A DNA stretch of 64,000 nt, taken from Parachryseolinea silvisoli. Lineage in GTDB: Bacteria; Bacteroidota; Bacteroidia; Cytophagales; Cyclobacteriaceae. Where the stretch lies: positions 930,001 to 994,000 of the forward strand of contig NZ_JAIOAO010000002.1 in assembly GCF_021190955.1 (NCBI RefSeq), written 5' to 3'. The notes under the pieces were generated by a model. It was not told the origin of the DNA, ran no database searches, and saw only the letters and a list, made by a program, of their open reading frames with translations. How positions within the stretch are numbered: position 1 is the stretch's first letter; each line of letters begins with the position of its first letter. This document shows positions 26,039-34,029 of this stretch, in pieces. The position numbers and the translations under genes were made by a program.

Positions 26039-26065
26039 ATTCCCTAAATCATCATTTACGAATAT

Positions 26066-26818
26066 CTATTTTACCGCATAGGGTAAGGACAGATTCCCGG
26101 ACAGCACACTGTAGACCGTGTAGACACCTAGCATCGGCAGTGTTTTGCCGTGGCCGCCTTCGGGTGCGCTGATCTGCATGTAACATGCGACGGCATCAAA
26201 CTTGAAGTTTACTTTGTTGTTTACCCGATACGTCGGCACGGCCATGCGGATGGTATTGCCTTCGGTCACAATCTGAAAGCCGGGTGAGTCCATATACATG
26301 TGCATGCCGGGTGCTGCCGTAGAAGGGCGTTTGATGGACTTGTCGCTGGGGTCGAATTCTTTGACGGACAGGCCACCTTTTACACGGTCATCTTTTACCA
26401 ATATTACCCAGTGCGGATGCCAAACAATGCCTTCACTGGCATTGGTATAGTTGCCGTCCAGATCTTCGTCCCATAGCGGAGTGTCGTCGAAGTCGGGGTG
26501 CGACGTGAGTGCCATGGCGACAATGCCCTCGGTCTTCGAGAAACCGATGTCTTCCGCCGACAGCGTGGTAGGGAAAACATAGCCGAGCACGGGTGCGCCA
26601 TCCAGTTTACCGACGGGCTTCGGTACCGTTTTACCGGCGCTGCCTTTTACAATGATCTCAAATTCCAGCTGTCCCCATTTTTTGTTGTGGGTGACTGAGG
26701 CCGATGTAATAATGAAGTCTGGGTTTTCTTCGGCAGATTTACATTTTTCGCAGGCTAGTGCGGTGGAGAATGTAACGATGGCATATATGCATGCCAGTGT
26801 CCTGAGAGCATAGTTCAT
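26066..26818 (-). CDS. Uncharacterised secreted protein
   Basis: A 250-residue exported protein. The signal peptide ends near ALACEKC, where C23 could be a lipidated residue, followed by a C-x-x-C-like pair. The mature part is beta-rich (FIITSASVTHNKKWGQLEFEIIV, APVLGYVFPTTL) with conserved-looking HPHWVILVKD around 135-144 and PGMHMYMDSPGF near 169-180, whose His and Met residues could bind metal. Function unknown. Convergent with the DUF2721 gene. Confidence 0.7.
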   Translation of the reverse strand: MNYALRTLACIYAIVTFSTALACEKCKSAEENPDFIITSASVTHNKKWGQLEFEIIVKGSAGKTVPKPVGKLDGAPVLGYVFPTTLSAEDIGFSKTEGIVAMALTSHPDFDDTPLWDEDLDGNYTNASEGIVWHPHWVILVKDDRVKGGLSVKEFDPSDKSIKRPSTAAPGMHMYMDSPGFQIVTEGNTIRMAVPTYRVNNKVNFKFDAVACYMQISAPEGGHGKTLPMLGVYTVYSVLSGNLSLPYAVK

Positions 26819-27036
26819 GATCTTGAATGTTGAGGTGTTAAGAAGAAATTATAGGATAACGTCTGTAAAAGTAGTGTGTTACAGGTGGGCCTGTAAAGGA
26901 AGAAATTCGTGTGAAAGCTGTATAAATGCTAGGGGTTGCGCCAGCTTTCCGGGCTCGCGAGATTTACAAATACCGAGCCGGACGTATGAGATATAGCTGC
27001 TATTTTTCTGCCGCCGTAAAATCATTATTTTAGAGC

Positions 27037-27375
27037 ATGGTAACATTTGATTATTTCCGTGACGTCGCCTTGTCTTTTCCGGAGGCTACAGAAGAGCCGC
27101 ATTTTGAAAAGATATCGTTCCGCGTGCGGAAGAAGATTTTTGCCACCTACGATGCCGGCAATAACCAGGCGTCACTTAAGTTGTCGGAAATGGACCAGGA
27201 CATTTTTTCGACGGCCGATAAGGCTATCTATCCGGTCGCGAATAAGTGGGGAAGGCAGGGGTGGACATTGGTAGAGTTGAAGAAGGTGAAAAAGAAATTG
27301 TTTCAGCAGGTTTTAATGACCGCCTACTGTACCGTTGCGCCCTCAAAATTGGCTGAACAGGTGGTTGGAGAATGA
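27037..27375 (+). CDS. MmcQ/YjbR family protein
   Basis: A 112-residue cytosolic protein of the YjbR fold (CyaY-like, proposed double-wing DNA binding). It shows RDVALSFPEATEEPHF, FRVRKKIFATYD, and KWGRQGWTLVELKKV, which are the family landmarks. Its molecular role is unproven. First of a plus-strand series leading to the sigma factor, but with gaps of about 100 bp. Confidence 0.85.
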   Translation: MVTFDYFRDVALSFPEATEEPHFEKISFRVRKKIFATYDAGNNQASLKLSEMDQDIFSTADKAIYPVANKWGRQGWTLVELKKVKKKLFQQVLMTAYCTVAPSKLAEQVVGE

Positions 27376-27478
27376 GCTGTTCCAGAAAAAGTTAAAGATT
27401 TTTGAAAAAAAATGCCGGAATATGTCCAGAAGCGCTATGTCGATTGTCAACTGGGCATACAATCAAAATTTCAACATT

Positions 27479-27931
27479 ATGAACAATCGACTTAATCTCT
27501 GGGAAAAAGGACAAGCAGCCGTAAAAACGCTTTTTGGTATGGGCGGTTATCTAAAAAAATCACCCATTGGCGCATCTCTTCGCGAGCTGATAGAATTTCG
27601 TTTGTCGCAGATTAACGGCTGCGCCTACTGCCTCGACATGCATTATAAAGATGCACGTGCGCACGGCGAGACGGAACAACGGTTGTATGGCCTGAGCGCA
27701 TGGCGTGAAGCTCCTTATTATACCGACCGCGAGCGTGCCGCATTGGCTTGGGCCGAAGCTGTTAACAAGTGCGATGTGTCTGACGCCGTGTATGCGGAAG
27801 CATTGAAACAGTTTTCAGAAGAAGAGCTGGTAGACCTTACGCTGGCAGTGGCGTCGATCAATGCCTGGAATCGTTTCAATATTGCTTTCCCGCAAAATAT
27901 TGGGACCTACCAGGTAGGCCAATTCGGTTAA
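27479..27931 (+). CDS. AhpD-like carboxymuconolactone decarboxylase family protein
   Basis: A 150-residue all-helical protein with the redox motif C-A-Y-C in NGCAYCLDMH near residues 46-55. AhpD-like proteins use this CxxC with a nearby His as alkylhydroperoxidase-type thiol redox centres. The frame is open 48 codons further upstream, but the family begins at MNNRLNLWEKG (27479). The next gene encodes YciI, then an ECF sigma factor; linkage of such enzymes with ECF sigma factors is common. Confidence 0.88.
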   Translation: MNNRLNLWEKGQAAVKTLFGMGGYLKKSPIGASLRELIEFRLSQINGCAYCLDMHYKDARAHGETEQRLYGLSAWREAPYYTDRERAALAWAEAVNKCDVSDAVYAEALKQFSEEELVDLTLAVASINAWNRFNIAFPQNIGTYQVGQFG

Positions 27932-27978
27932 TTTTGAGTTTTTAGTGAAACATAAACGAGAACCTTAACCTTAAACGT

Positions 27979-28326
27979 ATGAACGAGTTCTTATTGATCA
28001 TTCACCGGGACCTGACCAGTAAAGACGCAACGCCGTCGCCAGAGCAAATGCAGCAATCTATCAAACCCTTCCAGGATTGGATCGGTGGCATTGCGGCGCA
28101 GAATAAACTGGTGACGCCGCCGCGGCGCTGGGATCTGACGGGTCGCGTGGTGAAGCAAGACAATGTCGTGCTGAACGGACCGTATGCTGAAATCAAGGAG
28201 TCAGTCGGTGGGATGTTGTTTATACGCGCGAACGACTACGAAGAGGCGGTGGAGATAGCCCAGGGATGCCCTATTATTAAATGGGGTGCTGTAGTGGAAG
28301 TACGTATGGCGGCGCCCACAATGTAA
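27979..28326 (+). CDS. YciI/DGPF-domain family protein
   Basis: A 115-residue protein of the YCII-related (DGPF) group: MNEFLLIIHRDL, PEQMQQSIKPFQDWIGGIAAQNKL, VVLNGPYAEIKESVGG. The His and Asp residues of the YciI fold are seen as H9 and D10. Genes for DGPF proteins commonly sit directly upstream of ECF42-type sigma factors, as here (51 bp gap), and are their likely targets. Enzymatic function unknown. Confidence 0.87.
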   Translation: MNEFLLIIHRDLTSKDATPSPEQMQQSIKPFQDWIGGIAAQNKLVTPPRRWDLTGRVVKQDNVVLNGPYAEIKESVGGMLFIRANDYEEAVEIAQGCPIIKWGAVVEVRMAAPTM

Positions 28327-28377
28327 GTTGCAGTAAAAGAATGTCTTTGTAGTTTTACCCGGGCATTCCTACTGAAG

Positions 28378-29619
28378 ATGGACGATAAAGCCTTGATACC
28401 GCATTTGTTCAGAACGGAGTACCGGAACATCGTTTCGGTACTTTCGTATTTGTTCGGTATTCAGCACATCGCGGTTGCCGAAGACCTTGTGAGCGATACA
28501 TTTCTGACGGCCACCGAACACTGGAGTTTGCATGGCGTGCCGGACAATCCCACGGCCTGGCTATATACGGTCGCCAAAAACAAAACCCGGAACTACCTCA
28601 AGCGGAATACGCTCTTCGAGAAGCAACTTTCGCCAGAATTACGCTATACCACGGAGAAGGTGGAGGAGCTTGACCTGGATCTGTCTCATAAAAACATTGC
28701 CGATAGCCAGTTGGCGATGATGTTTACTATCTGTAACCCTGTAAACTCAACGGAGGCGCAAGTGGCTCTCGCGCTAAACCTGCTGTGCGGTTTTGGTACA
28801 CAAGAGATCGCCGATGCTTTCCTGACAAACAAAGAGGTGATCTACAAACGCCTGAGCCGTGCCAAAGAGAAATTGAAGGAATCCAATATCCGGATTGAGC
28901 AACCTACGTTGACGGAAATACATGAACGGCTTGATACGGTCCTTACGGCGTTGTATCTGCTGTTCTCAGAAGGATATTACTCCACGTCTCAGAACACCAC
29001 GCTACGCAAAGATCTCTGCGTGGAGGCTATGCGGTTGTGTGCATTGTTGCTTGATAACGACATTACCTGCAAGCCGCCGGTAAATGCGTTGCTGGCATTG
29101 ATGTGTTTTCATGCTTCGCGATTCGACGCACGGGTAAATGAGCAGGGAGAATCAATTTTGTATCAAGACCAGGACGTGGGATTGTGGAATCGTGAATTGA
29201 TCGCGCGTGGCACCTATTTTTTAAATGCCGCTTCGATCGGTACAGCGGTAACGCGTTACCACTTAGAGGCCGGAATTGCTTACTGGCATACGCGGAAAGA
29301 AGATACTGTCGAAAAATGGGAGAACATTCTAAGCCTGTATAACGATGTGTTGATCCTGGAGTATTCGCCCATTGCTGCCTTGAACCGTACGTTTGCGTTA
29401 TCAAAAGTACATGGTAGGGAGGTGGCGATTGTAGAGGCGGAGAAACTAAAGCTTACGACCAACCCGTTTTACTACTCTTTGTTAGGCAATCTATACACCG
29501 GTATCGACAATCGTAAAGCCTTGCAACACTTTGAGACGGCGGCGAATCTGACTATTTCTGCCGCAGACAAGGCAACCCTGCAACGCACCATCGCGCGACT
29601 GCTGGAATTGTCACGGTAG
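28378..29619 (+). CDS. ECF RNA polymerase sigma factor with C-terminal TPR-like extension (ECF42 type)
   Basis: A 413-residue sigma factor. Region 2 lies at ~10-80 (FRTEYRNIVSVLSYLFG, DTFLTATEHW, PTAWLYTVAKNKTRNYLKR), and region 4 at ~125-180 (LLCGFGTQEIADAFLTNKEVIYKRLSRAKEKL). The remaining ~220 residues are helical TPR/DUF6596-like, as in ECF42 members, where the extension takes the place of an anti-sigma factor. It probably controls the YciI gene upstream. A TGTCTTTG (one base off the -7 consensus) precedes it. Confidence 0.9.
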   Translation: MDDKALIPHLFRTEYRNIVSVLSYLFGIQHIAVAEDLVSDTFLTATEHWSLHGVPDNPTAWLYTVAKNKTRNYLKRNTLFEKQLSPELRYTTEKVEELDLDLSHKNIADSQLAMMFTICNPVNSTEAQVALALNLLCGFGTQEIADAFLTNKEVIYKRLSRAKEKLKESNIRIEQPTLTEIHERLDTVLTALYLLFSEGYYSTSQNTTLRKDLCVEAMRLCALLLDNDITCKPPVNALLALMCFHASRFDARVNEQGESILYQDQDVGLWNRELIARGTYFLNAASIGTAVTRYHLEAGIAYWHTRKEDTVEKWENILSLYNDVLILEYSPIAALNRTFALSKVHGREVAIVEAEKLKLTTNPFYYSLLGNLYTGIDNRKALQHFETAANLTISAADKATLQRTIARLLELSR

Positions 29620-29757
29620 GCATATATTTAAACAATATGGAGTGGCCTTATAACCTAAACTTCAGCCGGCGTAACAAGAAACGATGGAAGGTCTCGTAGG
29701 GGCAAAAAGTACCAGTCGCGTACCGTTTTTGCTAATTCGCGACGTGTGTCGATGCCA

Positions 29758-29765
29758 TAGCTTTG
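29758..29765 (+). promoter_or_regulatory. Bacteroidota -7 box (TAGCTTTG)
   Basis: Exact TAnnTTTG, 28 nt before the esterase start. The TTG at 29729-29731 is 26 nt upstream, longer than optimal. Confidence 0.45.
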
Positions 29766-29792
29766 TATCATCAACCAATAACAAACAAGGTT

Positions 29793-30824
29793 ATGAAATA
29801 CAAAGCAACAGCACTCGCATTATTGATACTGGCAGTGATTTTTTCTGCCGGTGCACAAGTGAAGCCCGAAAACGATCCGCACGTTTTTGTACAGGTACGT
29901 GACTTTTTGAAAGCCTTAAATACAGGTGGTGGAAAGCCGATAGAGCAATTAACACCAGTAGAAGCACGGGCGGTGCTGGTCGGTGCGCAGAAGTCGGTGA
30001 CAGTAGACTATTCCGGTATACAAGAGTCGGAGCGTAAGATCACGCAGGATGGTCAGACGGTCAACATTCACGTGGTAAAGCCGGTGGGTGTTAAGGCCAA
30101 TGCGCCGGTTTTTATCTTTATACATGGTGGTGGCTGGGTATTGGGTGATTATCCCACACACCGCAGGCTGGTGCGCGACCTGGTAGTCGGCAGCGGCGCC
30201 GTGGCGGTATTCCCCGATTATACGCCGTCACCGGAAGCGAAATACCCGGTCGCGATCAATCAGATCTATGCTGCTACAAAATGGGTGGCTGAACATGGCC
30301 ATGAAATCGGCGTAAACGGTCGCAATCTGGCGGTGGCCGGAAACAGCGTGGGCGGTAACATGGCGGCGGTGATCGCGCTGATGGCGAAGGATAAAAAAGG
30401 TCCGGCGATCAAGCTACAAGTGTTGCTCTGGCCTGTTACCGATGCGAGCTTCGAAACAGCTTCGTATAACGAACTGGCCGAGGGTTATTTCCTGACGAAA
30501 AACATGATGATCTGGTTTTGGAACAATTACACAACTGATCCCGCACAACGCAAAGAAATCTATGCGTCACCCCTGCAAGCCACCGTCGCACAGTTAAAAG
30601 GACTGCCGCCGGCCCTGGTACAAACGGCTGAGAACGATGTGTTGCGCGACGAAGGCGAAGCGTATGCACGCAAGTTGGATGAAGCCGGTGTACCCGTAAC
30701 ACTCACCCGTTACCACGGACTGATCCATGATTATGGACTGCTCAATCCCATTGCCCATGTACCGGCCGTTCAGACGGCTGTACTGCAGGCTGCTGCGACG
30801 TTGCGTAAAGCATTGGCAGAATAA
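29793..30824 (+). CDS. Exported alpha/beta hydrolase (HSL-type esterase)
   Basis: A 343-residue hydrolase. A cleavable signal peptide (ALALLILAVIFSAGAQ) implies export. The oxyanion-hole motif is HGGGW near 114-118, the nucleophile elbow GNSVGG near 184-189 has Ser as nucleophile, an acidic residue lies in the ENDVLRDEG segment, and the catalytic His is in GLIHDYG near 317. This is the hormone-sensitive-lipase class of carboxylesterases; the substrate is probably a short acyl ester. The ten codons before 29793 are excluded because the signal peptide starts there and the -7 box is just upstream. Confidence 0.88.
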   Translation: MKYKATALALLILAVIFSAGAQVKPENDPHVFVQVRDFLKALNTGGGKPIEQLTPVEARAVLVGAQKSVTVDYSGIQESERKITQDGQTVNIHVVKPVGVKANAPVFIFIHGGGWVLGDYPTHRRLVRDLVVGSGAVAVFPDYTPSPEAKYPVAINQIYAATKWVAEHGHEIGVNGRNLAVAGNSVGGNMAAVIALMAKDKKGPAIKLQVLLWPVTDASFETASYNELAEGYFLTKNMMIWFWNNYTTDPAQRKEIYASPLQATVAQLKGLPPALVQTAENDVLRDEGEAYARKLDEAGVPVTLTRYHGLIHDYGLLNPIAHVPAVQTAVLQAAATLRKALAE

Positions 30825-30840
30825 GGAAAATAAGTCGGTT

Positions 30841-30876
30841 GAAAGAAGGCTGTCTACGTAGGCAGCCTTTCTTTTT
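30841..30876 (+). terminator. Intrinsic terminator after esterase gene
   Basis: AAGGCTG and CAGCCTT flanked by AAAG/CTTT, around a TCTACGTAGG loop, followed by TTTTT. Confidence 0.8.
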
Positions 30877-30983
30877 GTCATCGTTTTGCGTAATATAGAT
30901 GGTGGTTGTGTGCGATACGTGTCAGCGGTGATTTTCCTTCAAGGGTAATGCACAAAGTGCCCTACGTTTTATCAGAATAGGAT

Positions 30984-31442
30984 ATGGCTATCGAAGAAGC
31001 ATTGATTCATATTGCCGAAGGTCTTACGCGGACGAACATCGCCAGCAGGATGTCGCTGGCGGTAATCAGCCTGCCAAAAACATTGGTGGAGCGAGCAGAC
31101 CTGGTAATAGTTCTTTCCAACGAAGCGTATGAGCTGTATATGTTGCGCGTGATGCAGGTATCATTGATGATGGAGTACAATTACCTGGAATATTGTGGTA
31201 TTCCGTTGTTGGCCAGTTCATGCGTAAAACGCGACGATATTGTTATCAAAGTGGCAGCGGAACACGAGCGCTGCGAAATAGATCGGTTGCGTACATTGGG
31301 GAATCGGTATGTGGTCGTATCGGAGCCTGTGTTGCGTACAAGTTATCTACAAGACGACGATACGGGCGACCTTTCCTTGTCGGTCCTGGTGGGCTTCGTC
31401 ATGGACGCTATTTTGCTTTCTCTCCTGGTCATTTTCACTTAA
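30984..31442 (+). CDS. Uncharacterised protein with C-terminal hydrophobic helix
   Basis: Not recognised. A 152-residue protein, mixed alpha/beta with several hydrophobic segments and a strong C-terminal transmembrane-type helix (LSVLVGFVMDAILLSLLVIFT). No signal peptide or known motif is visible. Stand-alone between the esterase terminator and the NhaA pair. Confidence 0.55.
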   Translation: MAIEEALIHIAEGLTRTNIASRMSLAVISLPKTLVERADLVIVLSNEAYELYMLRVMQVSLMMEYNYLEYCGIPLLASSCVKRDDIVIKVAAEHERCEIDRLRTLGNRYVVVSEPVLRTSYLQDDDTGDLSLSVLVGFVMDAILLSLLVIFT

Positions 31443-31525
31443 CCCGTGTCATTCCTGACGTTGGTAGAAGCCGGTTTTAGGAATTGAACAGCAAAGTTTG
31501 AATCTTTGACTGAATTTTCATTTTT

Positions 31526-31798
31526 ATGTACTCCAAAAACTGGCTGATATTAAAAGACGACGCTAAGAAGACCTTTGAAGTCTGCGGACAGGACGGCAAT
31601 ACAAATGCCTTCATGAACCGAACGATCGGCATGCAGCGCCTGGGCATGCTGGTGAGCGGTATTACACCACCGGTCAGCAATACAAACTCAAACCGGGTTT
31701 CCATAAAGGTGCAGGGCTATACGCCGGAAGAAGGATTGGAAGAGCGGTTGATGGTTCAATACCGTGCGCTAATGAAGGGATCAATCGACGAGGAATAG
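31526..31798 (+). CDS. Uncharacterised 90-residue protein upstream of nhaA
   Basis: Not recognised. A small soluble protein (MYSKNWLILKDDAKKTFEVCGQ...) with an Asn/Thr-rich centre and a charged C-terminal helix. Its stop is 6 bp before nhaA, so it is the first gene of a two-gene operon with the antiporter. It contains no transmembrane segment. Confidence 0.6.
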   Translation: MYSKNWLILKDDAKKTFEVCGQDGNTNAFMNRTIGMQRLGMLVSGITPPVSNTNSNRVSIKVQGYTPEEGLEERLMVQYRALMKGSIDEE

Positions 31799-31804
31799 AC
31801 GACG

Positions 31805-32962
31805 ATGAAATTGACTGCGCTATTCGACGACTTTTTTCATAGCGAGAAATCGTCCGGGTTAGTACTCATGGGGTGTACAGTGGCATCGCTGGTGCTGGCC
31901 AACTCGGCATGGCAAGGTGGATATTTGGCTTTTTGGGATTATCCTGTGTTTGACCACAGCGTTTCACACTGGGTCAACGACGGATTGATGGCCATCTTTT
32001 TTTTGCTTGTCGGACTGGAGTTGGAACGGGAAGTCTACATTGGAGAACTCTCCACGCTACAACAGGCTTTGCTGCCGGTAGTTGCCGCCCTGGGCGGTAT
32101 GCTTGTGCCGGCCGGTCTTCATTTTGCTATTAACTATGGTACGCCTACGCAGGCAGGCGCGGGTATTCCCATGGCAACCGACATTGCTTTCGCACTGGCG
32201 GTGTTGTCGCTACTGGGAAGCCGTGTGCCGGTATCGTTGAAGATTTTTTTAACAGCATTGGCCGTGATTGACGATCTCGGTGCCATATTGGTTATCGCCA
32301 TTTTTTACACGGGCTCGCTGGCCTGGACAAACTTATTGATCGCGCTCGGCGTATTTGGTGTATTGTTAATCTTGAACAGATGGAAAGTTCGTAACCTCAT
32401 ACCCTACCTGATTGGCGGTATCGTGATGTGGTATTTTATGTTACATTCAGGTATTCATGCAACCATTGCTGGCGTGTTGCTGGCGTTCGCCATACCCTTT
32501 GGAAATGGTGATGAAAAATCTACTTCGTATATTCTACAGCGTTTTTTGCACAAGCCTGTTGCATTTTTCATTTTACCGGTTTTTGCGCTGGCCAATACAG
32601 CCGTGACGCTTCCTGCAGACTGGATACATTCATTGGTAGAGGCCAATAGCCTGGGCATCTTTGTCGGCCTGGTTGCCGGCAAGCCGTTGGGGATTTCAAT
32701 ATTTTCATATGTCTCGTCGTTGGTAAAGCTGACGCGTCTTCCGGAAGATCTTTCGATGGGACAGATTATCGGCGCAGGTTTTTTAGGCGGTATTGGATTT
32801 ACGATGTCGATTTTCATTACGTTGCTGGCGTTTGATGAACCACGCTTTATCAGCGAGTCTAAGATTGTTATTCTTCTTTCGTCGGTGTTGGCGGGTATCG
32901 CGGGATTTTCGCTTTTGAAGCTATTTTTGCCAGATGCAACCAAGCGCAGCGCAAAGCGTTAA
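31805..32962 (+). CDS. nhaA: Na+/H+ antiporter NhaA
   Basis: A 385-residue inner-membrane antiporter exchanging two protons for one Na+ or Li+, used for pH and sodium homeostasis. The sequence shows the family landmarks: FHSEKSSG at the N-terminus, NDGLMAIFFLLVGLELERE (helix II), PMATDIAFALAVL with the transport-site Asp region, AVIDDLGAI with the conserved DD pair, and HSGIHATIAGVLLAF. The last helices include GFLGGIGFTMSIFI. Co-transcribed with the 90-residue gene upstream. Length is normal. Confidence 0.95.
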   Translation: MKLTALFDDFFHSEKSSGLVLMGCTVASLVLANSAWQGGYLAFWDYPVFDHSVSHWVNDGLMAIFFLLVGLELEREVYIGELSTLQQALLPVVAALGGMLVPAGLHFAINYGTPTQAGAGIPMATDIAFALAVLSLLGSRVPVSLKIFLTALAVIDDLGAILVIAIFYTGSLAWTNLLIALGVFGVLLILNRWKVRNLIPYLIGGIVMWYFMLHSGIHATIAGVLLAFAIPFGNGDEKSTSYILQRFLHKPVAFFILPVFALANTAVTLPADWIHSLVEANSLGIFVGLVAGKPLGISIFSYVSSLVKLTRLPEDLSMGQIIGAGFLGGIGFTMSIFITLLAFDEPRFISESKIVILLSSVLAGIAGFSLLKLFLPDATKRSAKR

Positions 32963-33054
32963 AGTGTAGATGTAATCTGGTTACCGGCAATATGTAGGAA
33001 CCGAGGATGAATGATGCAAATGGTACATCCGACAGGGGGTGATCTAAAACAACT

Positions 33055-33062
33055 TATCTTTG
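33055..33062 (+). promoter_or_regulatory. Bacteroidota -7 box (TATCTTTG)
   Basis: Exact TAnnTTTG, 22 nt before the methyltransferase start. A -33 TTG at standard spacing is not evident. Confidence 0.45.
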
Positions 33063-33084
33063 TAGACTAACCATATCCTAATTC

Positions 33085-34026
33085 ATGAACCGCAGAGCTT
33101 TCATCGGCCGCTGTATGGCAGCGTGGGCCACGTTGCAACTTCTTCCGCAAAATCTGTTTGCTGGAATTACCAACGCAGGAAGTAATTTCAAACGGATCTA
33201 CTCCAGCAACGAATTGAAGAGTGAGTTCTTCAAGTTTTTCAAGAATGTATTTAACCTTTTTCCGGAAGAAGAGATCCACAAAATGATCTCGGATGCAACA
33301 ACAAAGAAACCAGATGACAAAAGTATTTACCTGACGGTACAATCGAAGCTCGGGGATATTACTCCGATGTTTTCGTCCTTCCGGTATGCACTGCCAGCAC
33401 TCAACAAGCAGAAGGACGAAATGGCGCGAGAGACCCTTGACCTCCTTGGTAAAGAAGGCACCTATAACGGCTACCTGGAGATCGGATCATCCGGCCGTTA
33501 CCTGGACTACCTCGAAGAAGAAGTAGACATCGAAGGGAAGCGTTACTATGCCGACGGCAAAGAACCCGGATACGGCGTAACAGAAATGATCGACCGGGGT
33601 CAGGTAGCCATTGGCGCAACGTATATTCCACTGGCAAATTATCAAACAAAATACGCGGAGATTATTCCGAAGGAAAGTCTTGACCTGGTCACCATTTACA
33701 TCGGCTTTCATCATTGTCCGCTGGAACTTCGCGAACCCTTTATTTCCTCTATCCGCGATACTCTACGTGTGGGAGGAAAACTTATCCTGCGTGATCACGA
33801 CTGCGATACTGAAGAACAGATGACGCTGGTGGCATTGGCCCACGATGTCTTCAATATGGGCACGAATGAATCGTGGGAGTATAATAGCAGCGAAACCCGA
33901 AATTTTTATTCCCTTGCATTCATCTGCGGGTTCGTTGAAAAGATCGGTTTCCGCTTTGACAAGCGCACGTTGTTCCAGGAAGGTGATCCTACCAAAAACG
34001 CCCTGATGTTATTTACTAAAATCTGA
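33085..34026 (+). CDS. Class I SAM methyltransferase-like protein with twin-arginine-like N-terminus
   Basis: A 313-residue protein. The N-terminus NRRAFIGRCMAAWATLQLLPQNLFAG resembles a Tat signal (RR followed by A-F-I and a moderately hydrophobic region). The rest looks like a class I methyltransferase: YLEIGSSGRYLDYL (~130) for motif I, DLVTIYIGFHHCP (~196) for motif IV, and LRVGGKLILRDHD (~229) for motif V/VI. SAM is cytosolic, so export of such a fold would be unusual; the domain may have been repurposed. The gene is 3 bp before the membrane FAD oxidase, forming a clear two-gene operon. Confidence 0.75.
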   Translation: MNRRAFIGRCMAAWATLQLLPQNLFAGITNAGSNFKRIYSSNELKSEFFKFFKNVFNLFPEEEIHKMISDATTKKPDDKSIYLTVQSKLGDITPMFSSFRYALPALNKQKDEMARETLDLLGKEGTYNGYLEIGSSGRYLDYLEEEVDIEGKRYYADGKEPGYGVTEMIDRGQVAIGATYIPLANYQTKYAEIIPKESLDLVTIYIGFHHCPLELREPFISSIRDTLRVGGKLILRDHDCDTEEQMTLVALAHDVFNMGTNESWEYNSSETRNFYSLAFICGFVEKIGFRFDKRTLFQEGDPTKNALMLFTKI

Positions 34027-34029
34027 TTC

